From assembly GCF_004402705.1 (NCBI RefSeq), contig NZ_SOFM01000029.1, positions 1 through 64,000 on the forward strand: a stretch of DNA of 64,000 nt. The letters run 5' to 3'. A program made the translations under genes and the position numbers. This document shows positions 34,993 through 43,403 of the stretch, piece by piece (the stretch's first letter is position 1; each line of letters opens with the position of its first letter). The stretch comes from Cryobacterium mannosilyticum. GTDB taxonomy: Bacteria > Actinomycetota > Actinomycetes > Actinomycetales > Microbacteriaceae. The notes beneath the pieces are model-generated. The model was not told the DNA's origin and did not search any database. It saw only the letters and a list, made by a program, of their open reading frames with translations.

Positions 34993-35050
34993 TCACCCGT
35001 CGGGTGATCGAGCCCCGGCGCCGCCCGGTGGTCGAGCCTGTCGAGACCGC
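34993..35050. repeat. REP-like copies downstream of the paa operon
   Basis: TCACCCG-T-CGGGTGA (34993-35007) is a near-perfect palindrome that runs into a degenerate TGATCGAGCC motif, followed at 35025-35050 by a full copy of the REP-like motif on the opposite strand (GGTGGTCGAGCCTGTCGAGACC). The same motif is present twice at 1241-1311. The remaining part of the 291-bp gap up to 35263 has no supported gene. Confidence 0.6.
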
Positions 35051-35263
35051 ACCCTGCCCAGGCTCTGCGGCACTACCGCCGGACTTCAGAGCGGCCGGAG
35101 TATCTGGCATCCCCTGGCTGCTCACCATTGGTCGTGAGACACCCCGGGAGCAGTGCGATGGAGGCGGGCGAACACGCGCGGACACGTGCACGTCTCCATG
35201 CGCCACGCGTCTGGGACCAGCGGCAGGAAACACCGCCGCTCGTCACTGAGATCCGCCGGTCGG

Positions 35264-35518
35264 TCAGCGGCGGCGGCCCTGGAGCGCGCGGTAGGCACGC
35301 ATCAGCTGGGGAACCACGAGGTAGACGGCGACGGGCACCACGACGATCGACAGCACGAACGCCCGGAGAACCGGGTTCCAGTCGGCCGCGAACGGCGCGA
35401 TCGCGAAGAAGCCCAGGGTCACGAGCGGGAAGATGGCGATCCAGGTGATCATCGCCCTGACGTGCACGGACGGGGGTGCTGACGCGGGGCTGCTCTGGTT
35501 CGGCTGGGACATGGACAT
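35264..35518 (-). CDS. Small two-helix membrane protein, unknown function
   Basis: An 84-residue protein. Residues 1-20 are polar (MSMSQPNQSSPASAPPSVHV), followed by two hydrophobic helices (ITWIAIFPLVTLGFFAIAPF and VLRAFVLSIVVVPVAVYLVV) and a basic end (RAYRALQGRRR). I do not recognise the family. ATG 35518 follows AAAGGA; a longer open frame upstream lacks features. It may be in the same unit as the FAD oxidoreductase gene upstream (73-bp gap). Confidence 0.65.
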   Translation of the reverse strand: MSMSQPNQSSPASAPPSVHVRAMITWIAIFPLVTLGFFAIAPFAADWNPVLRAFVLSIVVVPVAVYLVVPQLMRAYRALQGRRR

Positions 35519-35591
35519 GGTTGTTCCTTTCGTTGGGTCATGCAGTGGTTGTGAGTTGAGAGTGGTCGTGAATCGAGCTCGGTCAGGCGGA

Positions 35592-36557
35592 CTACCGGCC
35601 GGCGGATTGCCGGCCGCCGGATTGCCGGCCGGCGGATGCGGCGACGATGTCCTGCTGGAGCAGCCATCCGTTGATCGCGATGGCGCTGGCGCTTCCGGCG
35701 CCGGCCGCGGTGATGACCTGTGCGCTGGGCGTGACGACATTGCCCGCGGCCCAGACGCCGGGAACGCTGGTCTGGCCGGCCGCGTCGACGGCGACGAGCC
35801 CGGTGCGGGGGTCGGCCTCGCAGCCCAGGGAGCGCAGGAGATCATCGGTGGGGCGGGGGACGGGAGCGATGAACACGGCCTCGCACTCGAGGGAGTGTCC
35901 GTCATCGAGGCTGACCGCGACGGGGCCGTCAACCTCTCCGCTGAGCCGGGAGACCGTGCCGTCGACGATCCGGATGCCGAAGGCCCCCAGGTAGTGCCGC
36001 TCGGCCGGAGTCAGCTCGATGCCGTTGGTCAGGAGGGTCACCCGGTCGCTGTACCGGCGCAGGAGCCCGGCCTGCTTGAGTGACATCTCGCGGGCGGCCC
36101 CGCCGATCACGCCGATCGAACGGTCCCGCACCTCGTAGCCATGGCAGTACGGGCAGTGGTGCACCAGCGCGCCCCATCGTTCGCTCACTCCGGGGATGCC
36201 GGGGAGCTCGTCCTTCAGTCCGGTCGCCACCAGCAGGGTCCGGGTGACCTCGACCGTGCCGCCGGCCAGGGTCACGTCGAATCCGCCGTCGTCGCGGCGC
36301 TCGATTCCTCTCACCGTCGCGGGCTCGATCGTGGCGCCGGAGGCAGTCGCCTCGCGCCGCCCGACGGCCAGGAACTCCGCCGGCGCCATGCCGTCCCGGG
36401 AGAGGAAGCCGTGCATGTGGGCGGCCGGTGCGTTGCGCGGTTCGCCGGCATCGAGCAGCAGAACGCTCGCGCGGGCCCTCGCGAGCACCAGTCCGGCGCT
36501 CAGCCCCGCGGCTCCCGCGCCGATGATTATCACATCGTGGTGTGTCTTCTCGGTCAT
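35592..36557 (-). CDS. NAD(P)/FAD-dependent oxidoreductase, thioredoxin reductase-like
   Basis: A 321-residue pyridine nucleotide-disulfide oxidoreductase. The FAD motif is DVIIIGAGAAGLSAGLVLAR (residues 8-27); the redox cysteines are HCPYCHGYEV (about 141), CxxC as in thioredoxin reductases; VIGGAAREMSLKQAGLLRRY lies in the NAD site and AAGNVVTPSAQVITAAGAGS is the C-terminal FAD motif. The last twelve residues GRQSGGRQSAGR are encoded by a small GCCGGCGGAT-type repeat and are not family sequence. It is divergent from an XRE-cupin regulator 90 bp away, a common pairing with unknown substrate. ATG 36557. Confidence 0.87.
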   Translation of the reverse strand: MTEKTHHDVIIIGAGAAGLSAGLVLARARASVLLLDAGEPRNAPAAHMHGFLSRDGMAPAEFLAVGRREATASGATIEPATVRGIERRDDGGFDVTLAGGTVEVTRTLLVATGLKDELPGIPGVSERWGALVHHCPYCHGYEVRDRSIGVIGGAAREMSLKQAGLLRRYSDRVTLLTNGIELTPAERHYLGAFGIRIVDGTVSRLSGEVDGPVAVSLDDGHSLECEAVFIAPVPRPTDDLLRSLGCEADPRTGLVAVDAAGQTSVPGVWAAGNVVTPSAQVITAAGAGSASAIAINGWLLQQDIVAASAGRQSGGRQSAGR

Positions 36558-36647
36558 TGTCACCACCTCCGCACACAGAGTCCCACCGCCGGGGCGCGGA
36601 GTGGAAGTTTTGTTGCCGAAACAGGGAGAAGCTGATTCGATGGGCGC

Positions 36648-37241
36648 ATGAGCACTGCGCAACGCATCGAGACCGCGCTCAGCCAGATCGCGCCCCGGCT
36701 GCGTAGAATCCGCCAGAAGAAGGACCTGACCCTGGCCGAGCTGTCGAAGGCAACCGGGATCTCCACGAGCACGCTGTCCCGCCTCGAATCGGGGCAGCGG
36801 AAGCCCAGTCTCGAACTCCTGCTGCCGATCGTGGCCGCCCTCGGGGTGCCCTTCGACGAGGTCGTCACGCCGCCGAGGATCGAAGACCCCCGCGTGCTCC
36901 AGAAGTCCACCCGCACCGACGGGCGCACCCTCACCCCGCTGTCGGTGCACCAGGGCGAGCCGCAGGCGTTCAAGATGTCCATCCCCGCGACGGATCGCGA
37001 CCCTGAGCCGCGAACCCACTCCGGCTACGAGTGGATCTACGTGCTCTCCGGCCGGCTGCGGCTGGTCCTCGGGGAGCACGACATCATCATGGGAACCGGC
37101 GAAGCCGCGGAATTCGACACCCGGAACCCGCACTGGTTCGGGTCGACCGGCGCGGGGGCTGTCGAGATCCTGAGCATGTTCGGCAAGCAGGGAGAGCGCA
37201 TCCACGTGCGCGCCCGACCCCCCGGCGAGGTTCGCCGGTAG
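36648..37241 (+). CDS. XRE family regulator with cupin sensor domain
   Basis: A 197-residue protein with an N-terminal helix-turn-helix (about residues 15-70, IRQKKDLTLAELSKATGIST, LSRLESGQRKPSLELLLPI) and a C-terminal cupin (about 105-190, with HSGYEWIYVLSGRLRLVLGE and GEAAEFDTRNPHWFGSTG). The cupin His residues can hold a metal or small ligand that controls DNA binding. It is divergent from the FAD oxidoreductase gene, which it probably regulates. ATG 36648 is the first start after the shared 90-bp region. Confidence 0.88.
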   Translation: MSTAQRIETALSQIAPRLRRIRQKKDLTLAELSKATGISTSTLSRLESGQRKPSLELLLPIVAALGVPFDEVVTPPRIEDPRVLQKSTRTDGRTLTPLSVHQGEPQAFKMSIPATDRDPEPRTHSGYEWIYVLSGRLRLVLGEHDIIMGTGEAAEFDTRNPHWFGSTGAGAVEILSMFGKQGERIHVRARPPGEVRR

Positions 37242-37301
37242 CATGGTGGATTGACCACTGCGGAACGCACGAGCGTTTCGCGTACGTTACGGAGAGATCC
37301 C

Positions 37302-37715
37302 ATGACCGCAGGAACAGTCTGGGTCCCGCCCAGCGCGCTCGCCTCGATGATCGAGGAACTCGCGCAACTGGCCACGCACCCCCGTCCCGACGCCAGCACG
37401 GTCGACCGCATCCGCGCGCTGCGAAAGACCCTTCGTCATTCCGAATCCGAGATCAAACCGGACGACGGGCTGGTCGAACCCGGGATGCGGGTCACCGCGA
37501 TGCTCTCCGGCGACACCCGGGCGACCGTGTTCCTGCTCGGGGAACGCGAACTCGCTTCGCTCGATCCCGGCGTGGACATCGATGTGTATTCCCCGTCGTC
37601 ACCGGTGGGCCGGGCCATCATCGGCTCCTATGTCGGGGACACCGTCACGTACGCCACCCCCTCCAACCCGAGCGTTCGGATCGAGATCCTCGCCGCCGTC
37701 CCCTACGCCGGCTGA
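37302..37715 (+). CDS. GreA/GreB-family protein with reduced N-terminus
   Basis: A 137-residue protein. The C-terminal half has the GreA/GreB FKBP-like signature: EPGMRVTAMLSGDTRATVFL, then SPSSPVGRAIIGSYVGDTVT (about residues 95-115) and VRIEILAAVPYAG. The N-terminal 60 residues are shorter and lack a clear coiled-coil hairpin with acidic tip, so RNA cleavage activity is doubtful; it may compete for the RNA polymerase secondary channel like other Gre-like factors. GGAGAG stands before ATG 37302. It follows the XRE gene after 60 bp on the same strand. Confidence 0.72.
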   Translation: MTAGTVWVPPSALASMIEELAQLATHPRPDASTVDRIRALRKTLRHSESEIKPDDGLVEPGMRVTAMLSGDTRATVFLLGERELASLDPGVDIDVYSPSSPVGRAIIGSYVGDTVTYATPSNPSVRIEILAAVPYAG

Positions 37716-38012
37716 GGCGGTCGACCGGTCGGCCGCTGCGGAGGCCTCCGGCCGGGTCTCCTCACTTCGCCATCACGGTCCCGTCCCACAAGTTCGACCC
37801 GGCTCACTGGCGTGTTGCTGCCGCTGGTGCCGGGCGCGGCGCAATATGCTGCCTGTACCTGCGGCTCGCACGCGAGTCGTGGCATCCGTTCGGGTTCCCC
37901 GCCACAATTCGGGTTTGTGGCCGACGACCCGCTCGATGAGTTGCTGTGGGGCTGCCTCGGGTGGCCGCCCCACAGCGACATTCGCCCGACCCCCACCCGC
38001 CGCCGGCACGGA
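37716..38012. other. Intergenic region without a supported gene
   Basis: A 297-bp interval between the convergent GreA-like and EamA genes. Several short frames are open on both strands but none has homology I can recognise or a ribosome site. The first 50 bp are rich in CGGCCG dyads that could terminate transcription. It may contain decayed coding sequence. Confidence 0.5.
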
Positions 38013-38942
38013 TCAGGCGGCGGCGAGCATCCCGGCGGCGGCCAGCGCGAGGGCAAGGCCGAGCCACTGCACGGGCGCGATGCGTTCCCGCAACACCACG
38101 GCCGCGAGCAGGATCGTGCCGGCCGGGTACATCGCGGTGAGCACGCTCATCACGCTGAGGTCCCCTGCCCGCATCCCGAGGAGCAGCAGGAAGTTGGCCG
38201 TGACGTCGACCACGCCGCAGGCCGCCGCCAGCCGGAGACCCACCAGCAGGGTCGGGCGCCGAAGCGGCAGCGCGGCCCGAGGGCCCGGGGCGCCCGCCGC
38301 CCGTGACCGGCCCGTCGCCGGCACGGCCGGCATCCGTCGTCGGCGCAGGCCGGCCAGGGCCAGCACGCCGACCAGGACGAACATGATCGTGCCGTTCACG
38401 GCGCGGTTCAGCACCAGCGGAACCAGCCCGCTGTCGTCGGGGGTCAGGTCGATCATGATCATGAACGCGCCGATCATGGCACCGGAGCCGAGCGCCATCA
38501 GCACCCCGACCGTGCTCGGCCGCACCGCACCCTTCTCCGGGACGAAGCCGACCAGCACGACCGCCACCAGGGCCAGCCCCAGGGCCCAGTAGCCGATCGG
38601 GGCGAGCCGGTCGCCTCCGGCCAGTCCGGCCGCCATCGGCACCACCGCGGACACCACCGCGGTGAGCGGGGACAGGATGCTCATCGGCCCGATCGCGAGG
38701 CAGGCGTACAGGAGCGAGATGGCGATGGCCCCGCTGACCCCGGACAGGGCGCCCCAGAACACGGCCTGCGGCGACCAGACGCCGCCGACGAACGGCAGCG
38801 CGAGGAGCAGCGCGGCCAGACCGGATGCCGCGGCGACCGCGGTCACGAGCATGGAACTCATCCGCTTCGCGGCCAGGCCGCCCAGAAAGTCGGCGCTGCC
38901 GAAGATGAGCGCCCCGATGAGGCCGAGTCCCGCGGTGAGCAT
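38013..38942 (-). CDS. EamA/DMT family transporter
   Basis: A 309-residue protein with about ten hydrophobic helices in two EamA repeats: LGLIGALIFGSADFLGGLAA and VFWGALSGVSGAIAISLLYA in the first, ALGSGAMIGAFMIMIDLTPD and VLTAMYPAGTILLAAVVLRE (with the typical terminal ERI) in the second. A basic loop with RRRRMPAVPATGRSRAAGAP separates helices near residues 195-225. DMT transporters export metabolites or amino acids; the substrate is unknown. It is convergent with the GreA-like gene and divergent from the membrane protein gene at 39067. Confidence 0.82.
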   Translation of the reverse strand: MLTAGLGLIGALIFGSADFLGGLAAKRMSSMLVTAVAAASGLAALLLALPFVGGVWSPQAVFWGALSGVSGAIAISLLYACLAIGPMSILSPLTAVVSAVVPMAAGLAGGDRLAPIGYWALGLALVAVVLVGFVPEKGAVRPSTVGVLMALGSGAMIGAFMIMIDLTPDDSGLVPLVLNRAVNGTIMFVLVGVLALAGLRRRRMPAVPATGRSRAAGAPGPRAALPLRRPTLLVGLRLAAACGVVDVTANFLLLLGMRAGDLSVMSVLTAMYPAGTILLAAVVLRERIAPVQWLGLALALAAAGMLAAA

Positions 38943-39066
38943 GAGAAGCCCAGCCTAGCGAGCGGCGGCGGAGCCGGGGCGAGACGCCGTCCCGCCTGCC
39001 CGCCGTCCCGCCTGCCCGTCGTCCGGTGCCGGGTAGGGTGGGAGCGAACGGGCCGAGGGGGCGACG

Positions 39067-39735
39067 ATGACCACACGGTGGGCACGGTTCGCCCGCGGCT
39101 GGATCGCCGCCCTGTTCTCGACCTTCGTCGCCGCGCTCTCACACACCCTCGGCGGCGGGTCCGGCCCGGCTCTCCTACCCGTTCTGTTGTCCGTCGCCTT
39201 CGCCGGCATCGTCTGCGTCGGACTGGCCGGCCGCACCCTCTCGCTCTGGCGGGTGAGCCTGTCCGTGCTCGCCAGCCAGCTGATCTTCCACGGCCTGTTC
39301 TCGCTCGGCGGCTCGGGTGGTGCGATGGCGACGCCCTCTGCCGCGCCGCACGACCACCGCTGGATCGCCGTCCTGGCCGACCCGGCGCTGCTCGCCGCGC
39401 CCGGTTCCGGACGCCTCGGCTCCGGCGCCATGACCGGCGCCATGGCCGGTGCCATGGCCGGTGGCCCCGCCGACGGCATCGCCATGCGGCTGGCCCACCT
39501 CGCCGCCGCCGCCGTGACGATCCTCGCCCTCCGGTTCGGTGAACGCGCGTTCTGGGGTCTCCTCGAGAACGCGCGCCCGATCATCCGTGCGCTGTTCGCG
39601 CAGCACGCCCTCACGCTGCCGCCGCGGTCGCCGCGCCGCACGGTGGCCACCGCCCGGGTCTTCACGCCCCGAGACCTGAGCGTGCTCCTCTCGACCATGC
39701 GGCATCGTGGCCCGCCGGTCTCCCTGCCCGCCTGA
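39067..39735 (+). CDS. Membrane protein with Met/His-rich loop in copper-gene cluster
   Basis: A 222-residue protein with hydrophobic helices near residues 9-25, 37-55, 63-83 and 140-160. A loop at about 95-140 contains HDHRW and the Met-rich GAMTGAMAGAMAGG, residues suited to Cu(I)/Cu(II) contact. I do not recognise the family with certainty. It precedes a YcnI-like gene (140 bp) and copC on the same strand, so a role in copper handling is plausible by context. ATG 39067 follows GAGGGGG at about 6 nt. Confidence 0.65.
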   Translation: MTTRWARFARGWIAALFSTFVAALSHTLGGGSGPALLPVLLSVAFAGIVCVGLAGRTLSLWRVSLSVLASQLIFHGLFSLGGSGGAMATPSAAPHDHRWIAVLADPALLAAPGSGRLGSGAMTGAMAGAMAGGPADGIAMRLAHLAAAAVTILALRFGERAFWGLLENARPIIRALFAQHALTLPPRSPRRTVATARVFTPRDLSVLLSTMRHRGPPVSLPA

Positions 39736-39875
39736 CGCTGCCTGCCTGACGCTCCCGTCTAGTCGGCCCCGCGCGTCGGACATCGTTAAGACCAGACCGA
39801 TTGCGCCACCGCGCCGAACCCTCTGCAGGCCTCGTCCTGCGTTCCCGCCGGCGCGCCCCACAGCAAGGACACCCC

Positions 39876-40583
39876 ATGAAGTTCCAGAAAACCGCCCTCG
39901 CCGCGTCGGCCCTCGCCGCCGGCACCTTCCTCGCTCTCGTAGCCCCGCTCGCGGCCAGCGCTCACATCGACATCGACCCGTCGTCGACCGCGGCCGGCTC
40001 CCACGCGGTGCTCAGCTTTGCGCTGCCGCACGGCTGCGACGGTTCGCCGACCACGAGCATCAGCATCAGCATCCCGGAGAGCGTCGTCAGCGTCACCCCC
40101 ACGGTCAACCCCGGCTGGACCGTGGCGAAGACCTCGGTCGACCTGGCCAAGCCGATCACCGACGCGGAGGGAAACACGATCAGCACCCGGATCGGCCGGG
40201 TCGTCTACACGGCCATCACCCCGATGGAAGACGGACTGCGCACCACCTTCGACCTCAGCGTGCCGCTCCCGGCCGACGCGGCCGGGCAGACCCTGGAGTT
40301 CCCGGTGCTGCAGACCTGTGCCACCGGGTCGACGGCCTGGGACCAGCACGCCGTGGAGGGCGAGGCCGAGCCGGAGCATCCGGCGCCGTCCGTCGCGGTG
40401 ACGGCCGCCGTCGCAGGCGGTGAGCAGGGCCATGCGGCCGGTGCCACGGATGCCGAGGCGACGTCGGCCGCGGCCCCCGGCGACGACGTGCTCGCCCGGG
40501 TGCTCGGAGTCGGCGGGCTCGTCGTCGGGGCGATCGGCATCGTGCTGGCCGTGACCGGGCGACGCACCAAGCGGTCGGTCTAG
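39876..40583 (+). CDS. YcnI-like (DUF1775) copper-binding protein
   Basis: A 235-residue exported protein. The signal peptide (about 1-28, LALVAPLAASA) precedes a mature start HIDIDPSSTAAGSHAVLSFA whose first His is the copper ligand of YcnI proteins (the His-brace residue). The DUF1775 beta-sandwich continues through PTVNPGWTVAKTSVDLAKPI and LEFPVLQTC. A Pro/Ala linker and a C-terminal membrane helix (VLGVGGLVVGAIGIVLAVTG) with basic end RRTKR anchor it outside the membrane. AAGGA precedes ATG 39876. copC starts 9 nt downstream, so both are in one transcript. Confidence 0.88.
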   Translation: MKFQKTALAASALAAGTFLALVAPLAASAHIDIDPSSTAAGSHAVLSFALPHGCDGSPTTSISISIPESVVSVTPTVNPGWTVAKTSVDLAKPITDAEGNTISTRIGRVVYTAITPMEDGLRTTFDLSVPLPADAAGQTLEFPVLQTCATGSTAWDQHAVEGEAEPEHPAPSVAVTAAVAGGEQGHAAGATDAEATSAAAPGDDVLARVLGVGGLVVGAIGIVLAVTGRRTKRSV

Positions 40584-40592
40584 GCTCGATCC

Positions 40593-41285
40593 ATGCGAGG
40601 CAACAGGGAGACGCACGGCGCGGGGAACCGCCGCTGGTCGGTCAGGGTGCTCGGCGCCGCCGCCGTCGTCGCGGCACTGGTCGGGGGATCCGCCGCGCCC
40701 GCCTTCGCGCACAACTATCCGGTCGGCTCGTCGCCGTCCGAGGGCGCGGTCGTGACCGAGCAGCCGGGCACGTTCACGGTGACGACGAACGACCAGCTGC
40801 TCGACCTGCACGGCGAGGGCTCCGGGAACGCCATGGCGATCCGGGGCCCTGCCGGCGCGGCCACCCCGCTCTACTACGGCGACGGCTGCGTCACCCTGTT
40901 CGGGCCGAGCATCGAAACCAAGGCCCAGCTCGGCCAGCCGGGGGAGTACACCGTGATCTGGCAGGTCGTCTCCACCGACGGGCACGCCGTGTCGAAGGAC
41001 TACACCTTCAGCTGGCAGCCGGCCGCCGGCCAGAAACTGGCCGAGGGGTCACCGGCGCTTCCCCGCTGCGGTGGCACGGCGCAGACCGGGGCGGATGCCC
41101 CTGCACCCGCTTCCGCGCCGGCCGGCCCGGGCGTCGGCGACCTGGCCTGGATCGGCGGCGCCCTGGGCGCCGTCGTCCTGGCCATCGGCGGCACCCTGCT
41201 CGTGGTCAACCGGCGCGGCCGGACGTCGGCCGCCGGCCCGGAAGCGGAAGAGGAGGAGGAGGAGTCCGTCGGAGGTCGCGGGTAG
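40593..41285 (+). CDS. copC: CopC domain copper-binding protein
   Basis: A 230-residue exported protein. After the signal (about 1-38, VLGAAAVVAALVGGSAAPAFA) the mature chain starts HNYPVGSSPSEGAVVTEQPG, the N-terminal His typical of CopC Cu(II) sites, with the distal VSTDGHAVSKDYTFSW motif (Asp/His ligands, about 125-140). A single C-terminal helix (LAWIGGALGAVVLAIGGTLLVV) and acidic tail EAEEEEEES follow. Unlike many members it is not fused to CopD, and no copD is seen nearby. It is co-transcribed with the YcnI-like gene. Confidence 0.88.
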   Translation: MRGNRETHGAGNRRWSVRVLGAAAVVAALVGGSAAPAFAHNYPVGSSPSEGAVVTEQPGTFTVTTNDQLLDLHGEGSGNAMAIRGPAGAATPLYYGDGCVTLFGPSIETKAQLGQPGEYTVIWQVVSTDGHAVSKDYTFSWQPAAGQKLAEGSPALPRCGGTAQTGADAPAPASAPAGPGVGDLAWIGGALGAVVLAIGGTLLVVNRRGRTSAAGPEAEEEEEESVGGRG

Positions 41286-41294
41286 AGTTGCCGG

Positions 41295-43295
41295 GTGAGT
41301 TGGAACGCCGAAATACCGTGGGATCCTGACGAGTTCGAACCACCCGACGATTTCGACGCCCCGCCCCCGCCGGAGGGCTACGCCGATGCCGCGTTCGCCG
41401 GGGCATCCGGCTCGGCCGAAACGGCCTCCGGCGGGCGCCCCCCGGTAGCCGCGCCCCGGCGCGCCACCGCGAAGTTCGCCACGGCCGCGGAAGCGCTGAG
41501 CACGGTCTTCGGCTACGACTCCTTCCGCGGCGAACAGGCGCAGATCATCGACCAGGTCATCGATGGCGGCGACGCGGTCGTGCTGATGCCCACCGGCGGC
41601 GGCAAGAGCCTCTGTTACCAGATCCCGTCGCTCGTGCGGGAGGGCACCGGCATCGTCATCTCGCCGCTGATCGCCCTGATGCAGGACCAGGTCGATGCCC
41701 TGACCGCGGTCGGCGTGCGCGCCGCGTTCCTCAACTCGAGCCAGGATTCCGCTGCCCGCGGCCAGGTCGAACGCGACTATCTCGCCGGCGACCTCGACCT
41801 GCTCTACGTCGCCCCCGAGCGGCTCTCCTCCGAGGCCACCAAACGCTTCCTGGACCGCGGCACCATCGCGCTCTTCGCCATCGACGAGGCGCACTGCGTG
41901 TCGCAGTGGGGGCACGACTTCCGGCCCGACTACCTCGCCCTGTCCGAACTGGCCGACCGCTGGCCCGACGTGCCGCGGATCGCGCTCACCGCCACGGCGA
42001 CGGATGCCACCCACAAGGAACTCACCACCCGTCTGCAGCTGGGCCAGGCCCGCCACTTCGTCGCGAGCTTCGACCGGCCGAACATCCAGTACCGCATCGT
42101 CGGCAAGGCCGAACCGCGCAAGCAGCTGCTCGCCTTCATCCGCGCCGAGCACCAGGGCGACGCCGGGATCGTCTACGCGCTCAGCCGCAAGACCGTGGAG
42201 CAGACCGCCGAGTTCCTGCGCCAGAACGGCGTCAACGCGCTGCCGTATCACGCGGGCCTCGACCAGGGCCTGCGTGCCCGCACCCAGTCCCGGTTCCTCC
42301 GCGAGGACGGCGTCGTCATCGTCGCCACGATCGCGTTCGGGATGGGCATCGACAAGCCCGACGTTCGCTTCGTCGCCCACATCGACCTGCCCAAGTCGGT
42401 CGAGGGCTACTACCAGGAGACCGGCCGCGCCGGCCGCGACGGCCTGCCGTCGACCGGTTGGCTCGCCTACGGACTGCAAGACGTCGTGCAGCAGCGCCGC
42501 ATGATCGACGAGTCGCCCGGCGACCTCGCGCACCGGCGCAAGTTGTCCGCGCACCTCGACGCCATGCTCGCGCTCTGCGAGACCGTGAGCTGCCGTCGGG
42601 TGAACCTGCTGCGCTACTTCGGCCAGCCGAGCGAACCCTGCGGCAACTGCGACACCTGCCTCGAGCCCCCCGTCGGCTGGGACGGCACCGTGGCCGCGCA
42701 GAAGCTGCTCTCCACCGTCGTGCGCCTCCTGCGCGAGCGCAACCAGCGCTTCGGCGCCGGCCAGCTGATCGACATCCTCCGCGGCAAGGTGACCCCGCGC
42801 ACCACCCAGCACGGCCACGACCAGCTGGCCACCTGGGGTATCGGCGCCGACCTCAGCGACCAGCAGTGGCGCGGGGTCGTGCGCCAGCTCCTGGCCCAGG
42901 GATTCCTCGCCACCTCCGGAGAATACGGCACGCTCGTGCTCACGGATGCCGCCGCCGAGGTGCTCGCCGGGCGCCGAACCGTCGAACTGCGCACCGAACC
43001 CGAACGGGCCGCCCGCCCGGCGGCCGGCGCGCGGAAGAGCGCGGCGAAGGCCGCCGCCGCCGACCTCAGCCCCGAGCAGGAAACCCTGTTCGAGGCGCTC
43101 CGCACCTGGCGCTCCGTGCAATCCAAGGAGCAGGGGGTGCCCGCGTACATCATCTTCGGCGATGCGACCCTGCTCGCGATCGCCGCGACCCGGCCGACCA
43201 GCCTGGCCGACCTCGACGGCATCTCCGGGGTCGGCGCCAAGAAGCTCGACTCCTACGGGGCAGCGATCCTCGAGGTCGTCACGGCCGGCGCCTAG
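41295..43295 (+). CDS. recQ: ATP-dependent DNA helicase RecQ
   Basis: A 666-residue 3'-5' helicase. After an acidic N-terminal extension of about 60 residues, the helicase core has VLMPTGGGKSLCYQIPSLV (Walker A, about 93-110), DEAH (about 196) and QETGRAGRDGLPS (motif VI). The RQC zinc site uses four Cys in CRRVNLLRYFGQPSEPCGNC and DTCLEP (about 434-455). A C-terminal HRDC domain (about 590-660, SLADLDGISGVGAKKLDSYG) completes the classical layout. GTG 41295 lies 9 nt after the copC stop. The methyltransferase gene starts 3 nt after its stop. Confidence 0.96.
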   Translation: MSWNAEIPWDPDEFEPPDDFDAPPPPEGYADAAFAGASGSAETASGGRPPVAAPRRATAKFATAAEALSTVFGYDSFRGEQAQIIDQVIDGGDAVVLMPTGGGKSLCYQIPSLVREGTGIVISPLIALMQDQVDALTAVGVRAAFLNSSQDSAARGQVERDYLAGDLDLLYVAPERLSSEATKRFLDRGTIALFAIDEAHCVSQWGHDFRPDYLALSELADRWPDVPRIALTATATDATHKELTTRLQLGQARHFVASFDRPNIQYRIVGKAEPRKQLLAFIRAEHQGDAGIVYALSRKTVEQTAEFLRQNGVNALPYHAGLDQGLRARTQSRFLREDGVVIVATIAFGMGIDKPDVRFVAHIDLPKSVEGYYQETGRAGRDGLPSTGWLAYGLQDVVQQRRMIDESPGDLAHRRKLSAHLDAMLALCETVSCRRVNLLRYFGQPSEPCGNCDTCLEPPVGWDGTVAAQKLLSTVVRLLRERNQRFGAGQLIDILRGKVTPRTTQHGHDQLATWGIGADLSDQQWRGVVRQLLAQGFLATSGEYGTLVLTDAAAEVLAGRRTVELRTEPERAARPAAGARKSAAKAAAADLSPEQETLFEALRTWRSVQSKEQGVPAYIIFGDATLLAIAATRPTSLADLDGISGVGAKKLDSYGAAILEVVTAGA

Positions 43296-43298
43296 CCG

Positions 43299-43403
43299 AT
43301 GGGCGCCGAGCCGACAGGCAGCAAGCCGATGGGCGCCGGGCCGATGGGCGCCGGGCCGATGGGCGCCGGGCCGATGGGCGCCGGGCCGATGGGCGCCGGG
43401 CCG
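43299..43403 (+). repeat. 15-bp minisatellite at methyltransferase start
   Basis: The unit ATGGGCGCCGGGCCG is repeated five times without change at 43329-43403, preceded by two degenerate units (43299-43328). Each full unit encodes Met-Gly-Ala-Gly-Pro and carries an ATG. The array begins right after the recQ stop and ends at the ATG that opens the conserved methyltransferase sequence. Perfect identity points to recent expansion or active slippage. Confidence 0.92.

Noticed and set aside
37716..38012. Short open frames between the GreA-like and EamA genes
   Set aside because: No homology, no ribosome sites and overlapping frames on both strands; left as unannotated intergenic DNA.
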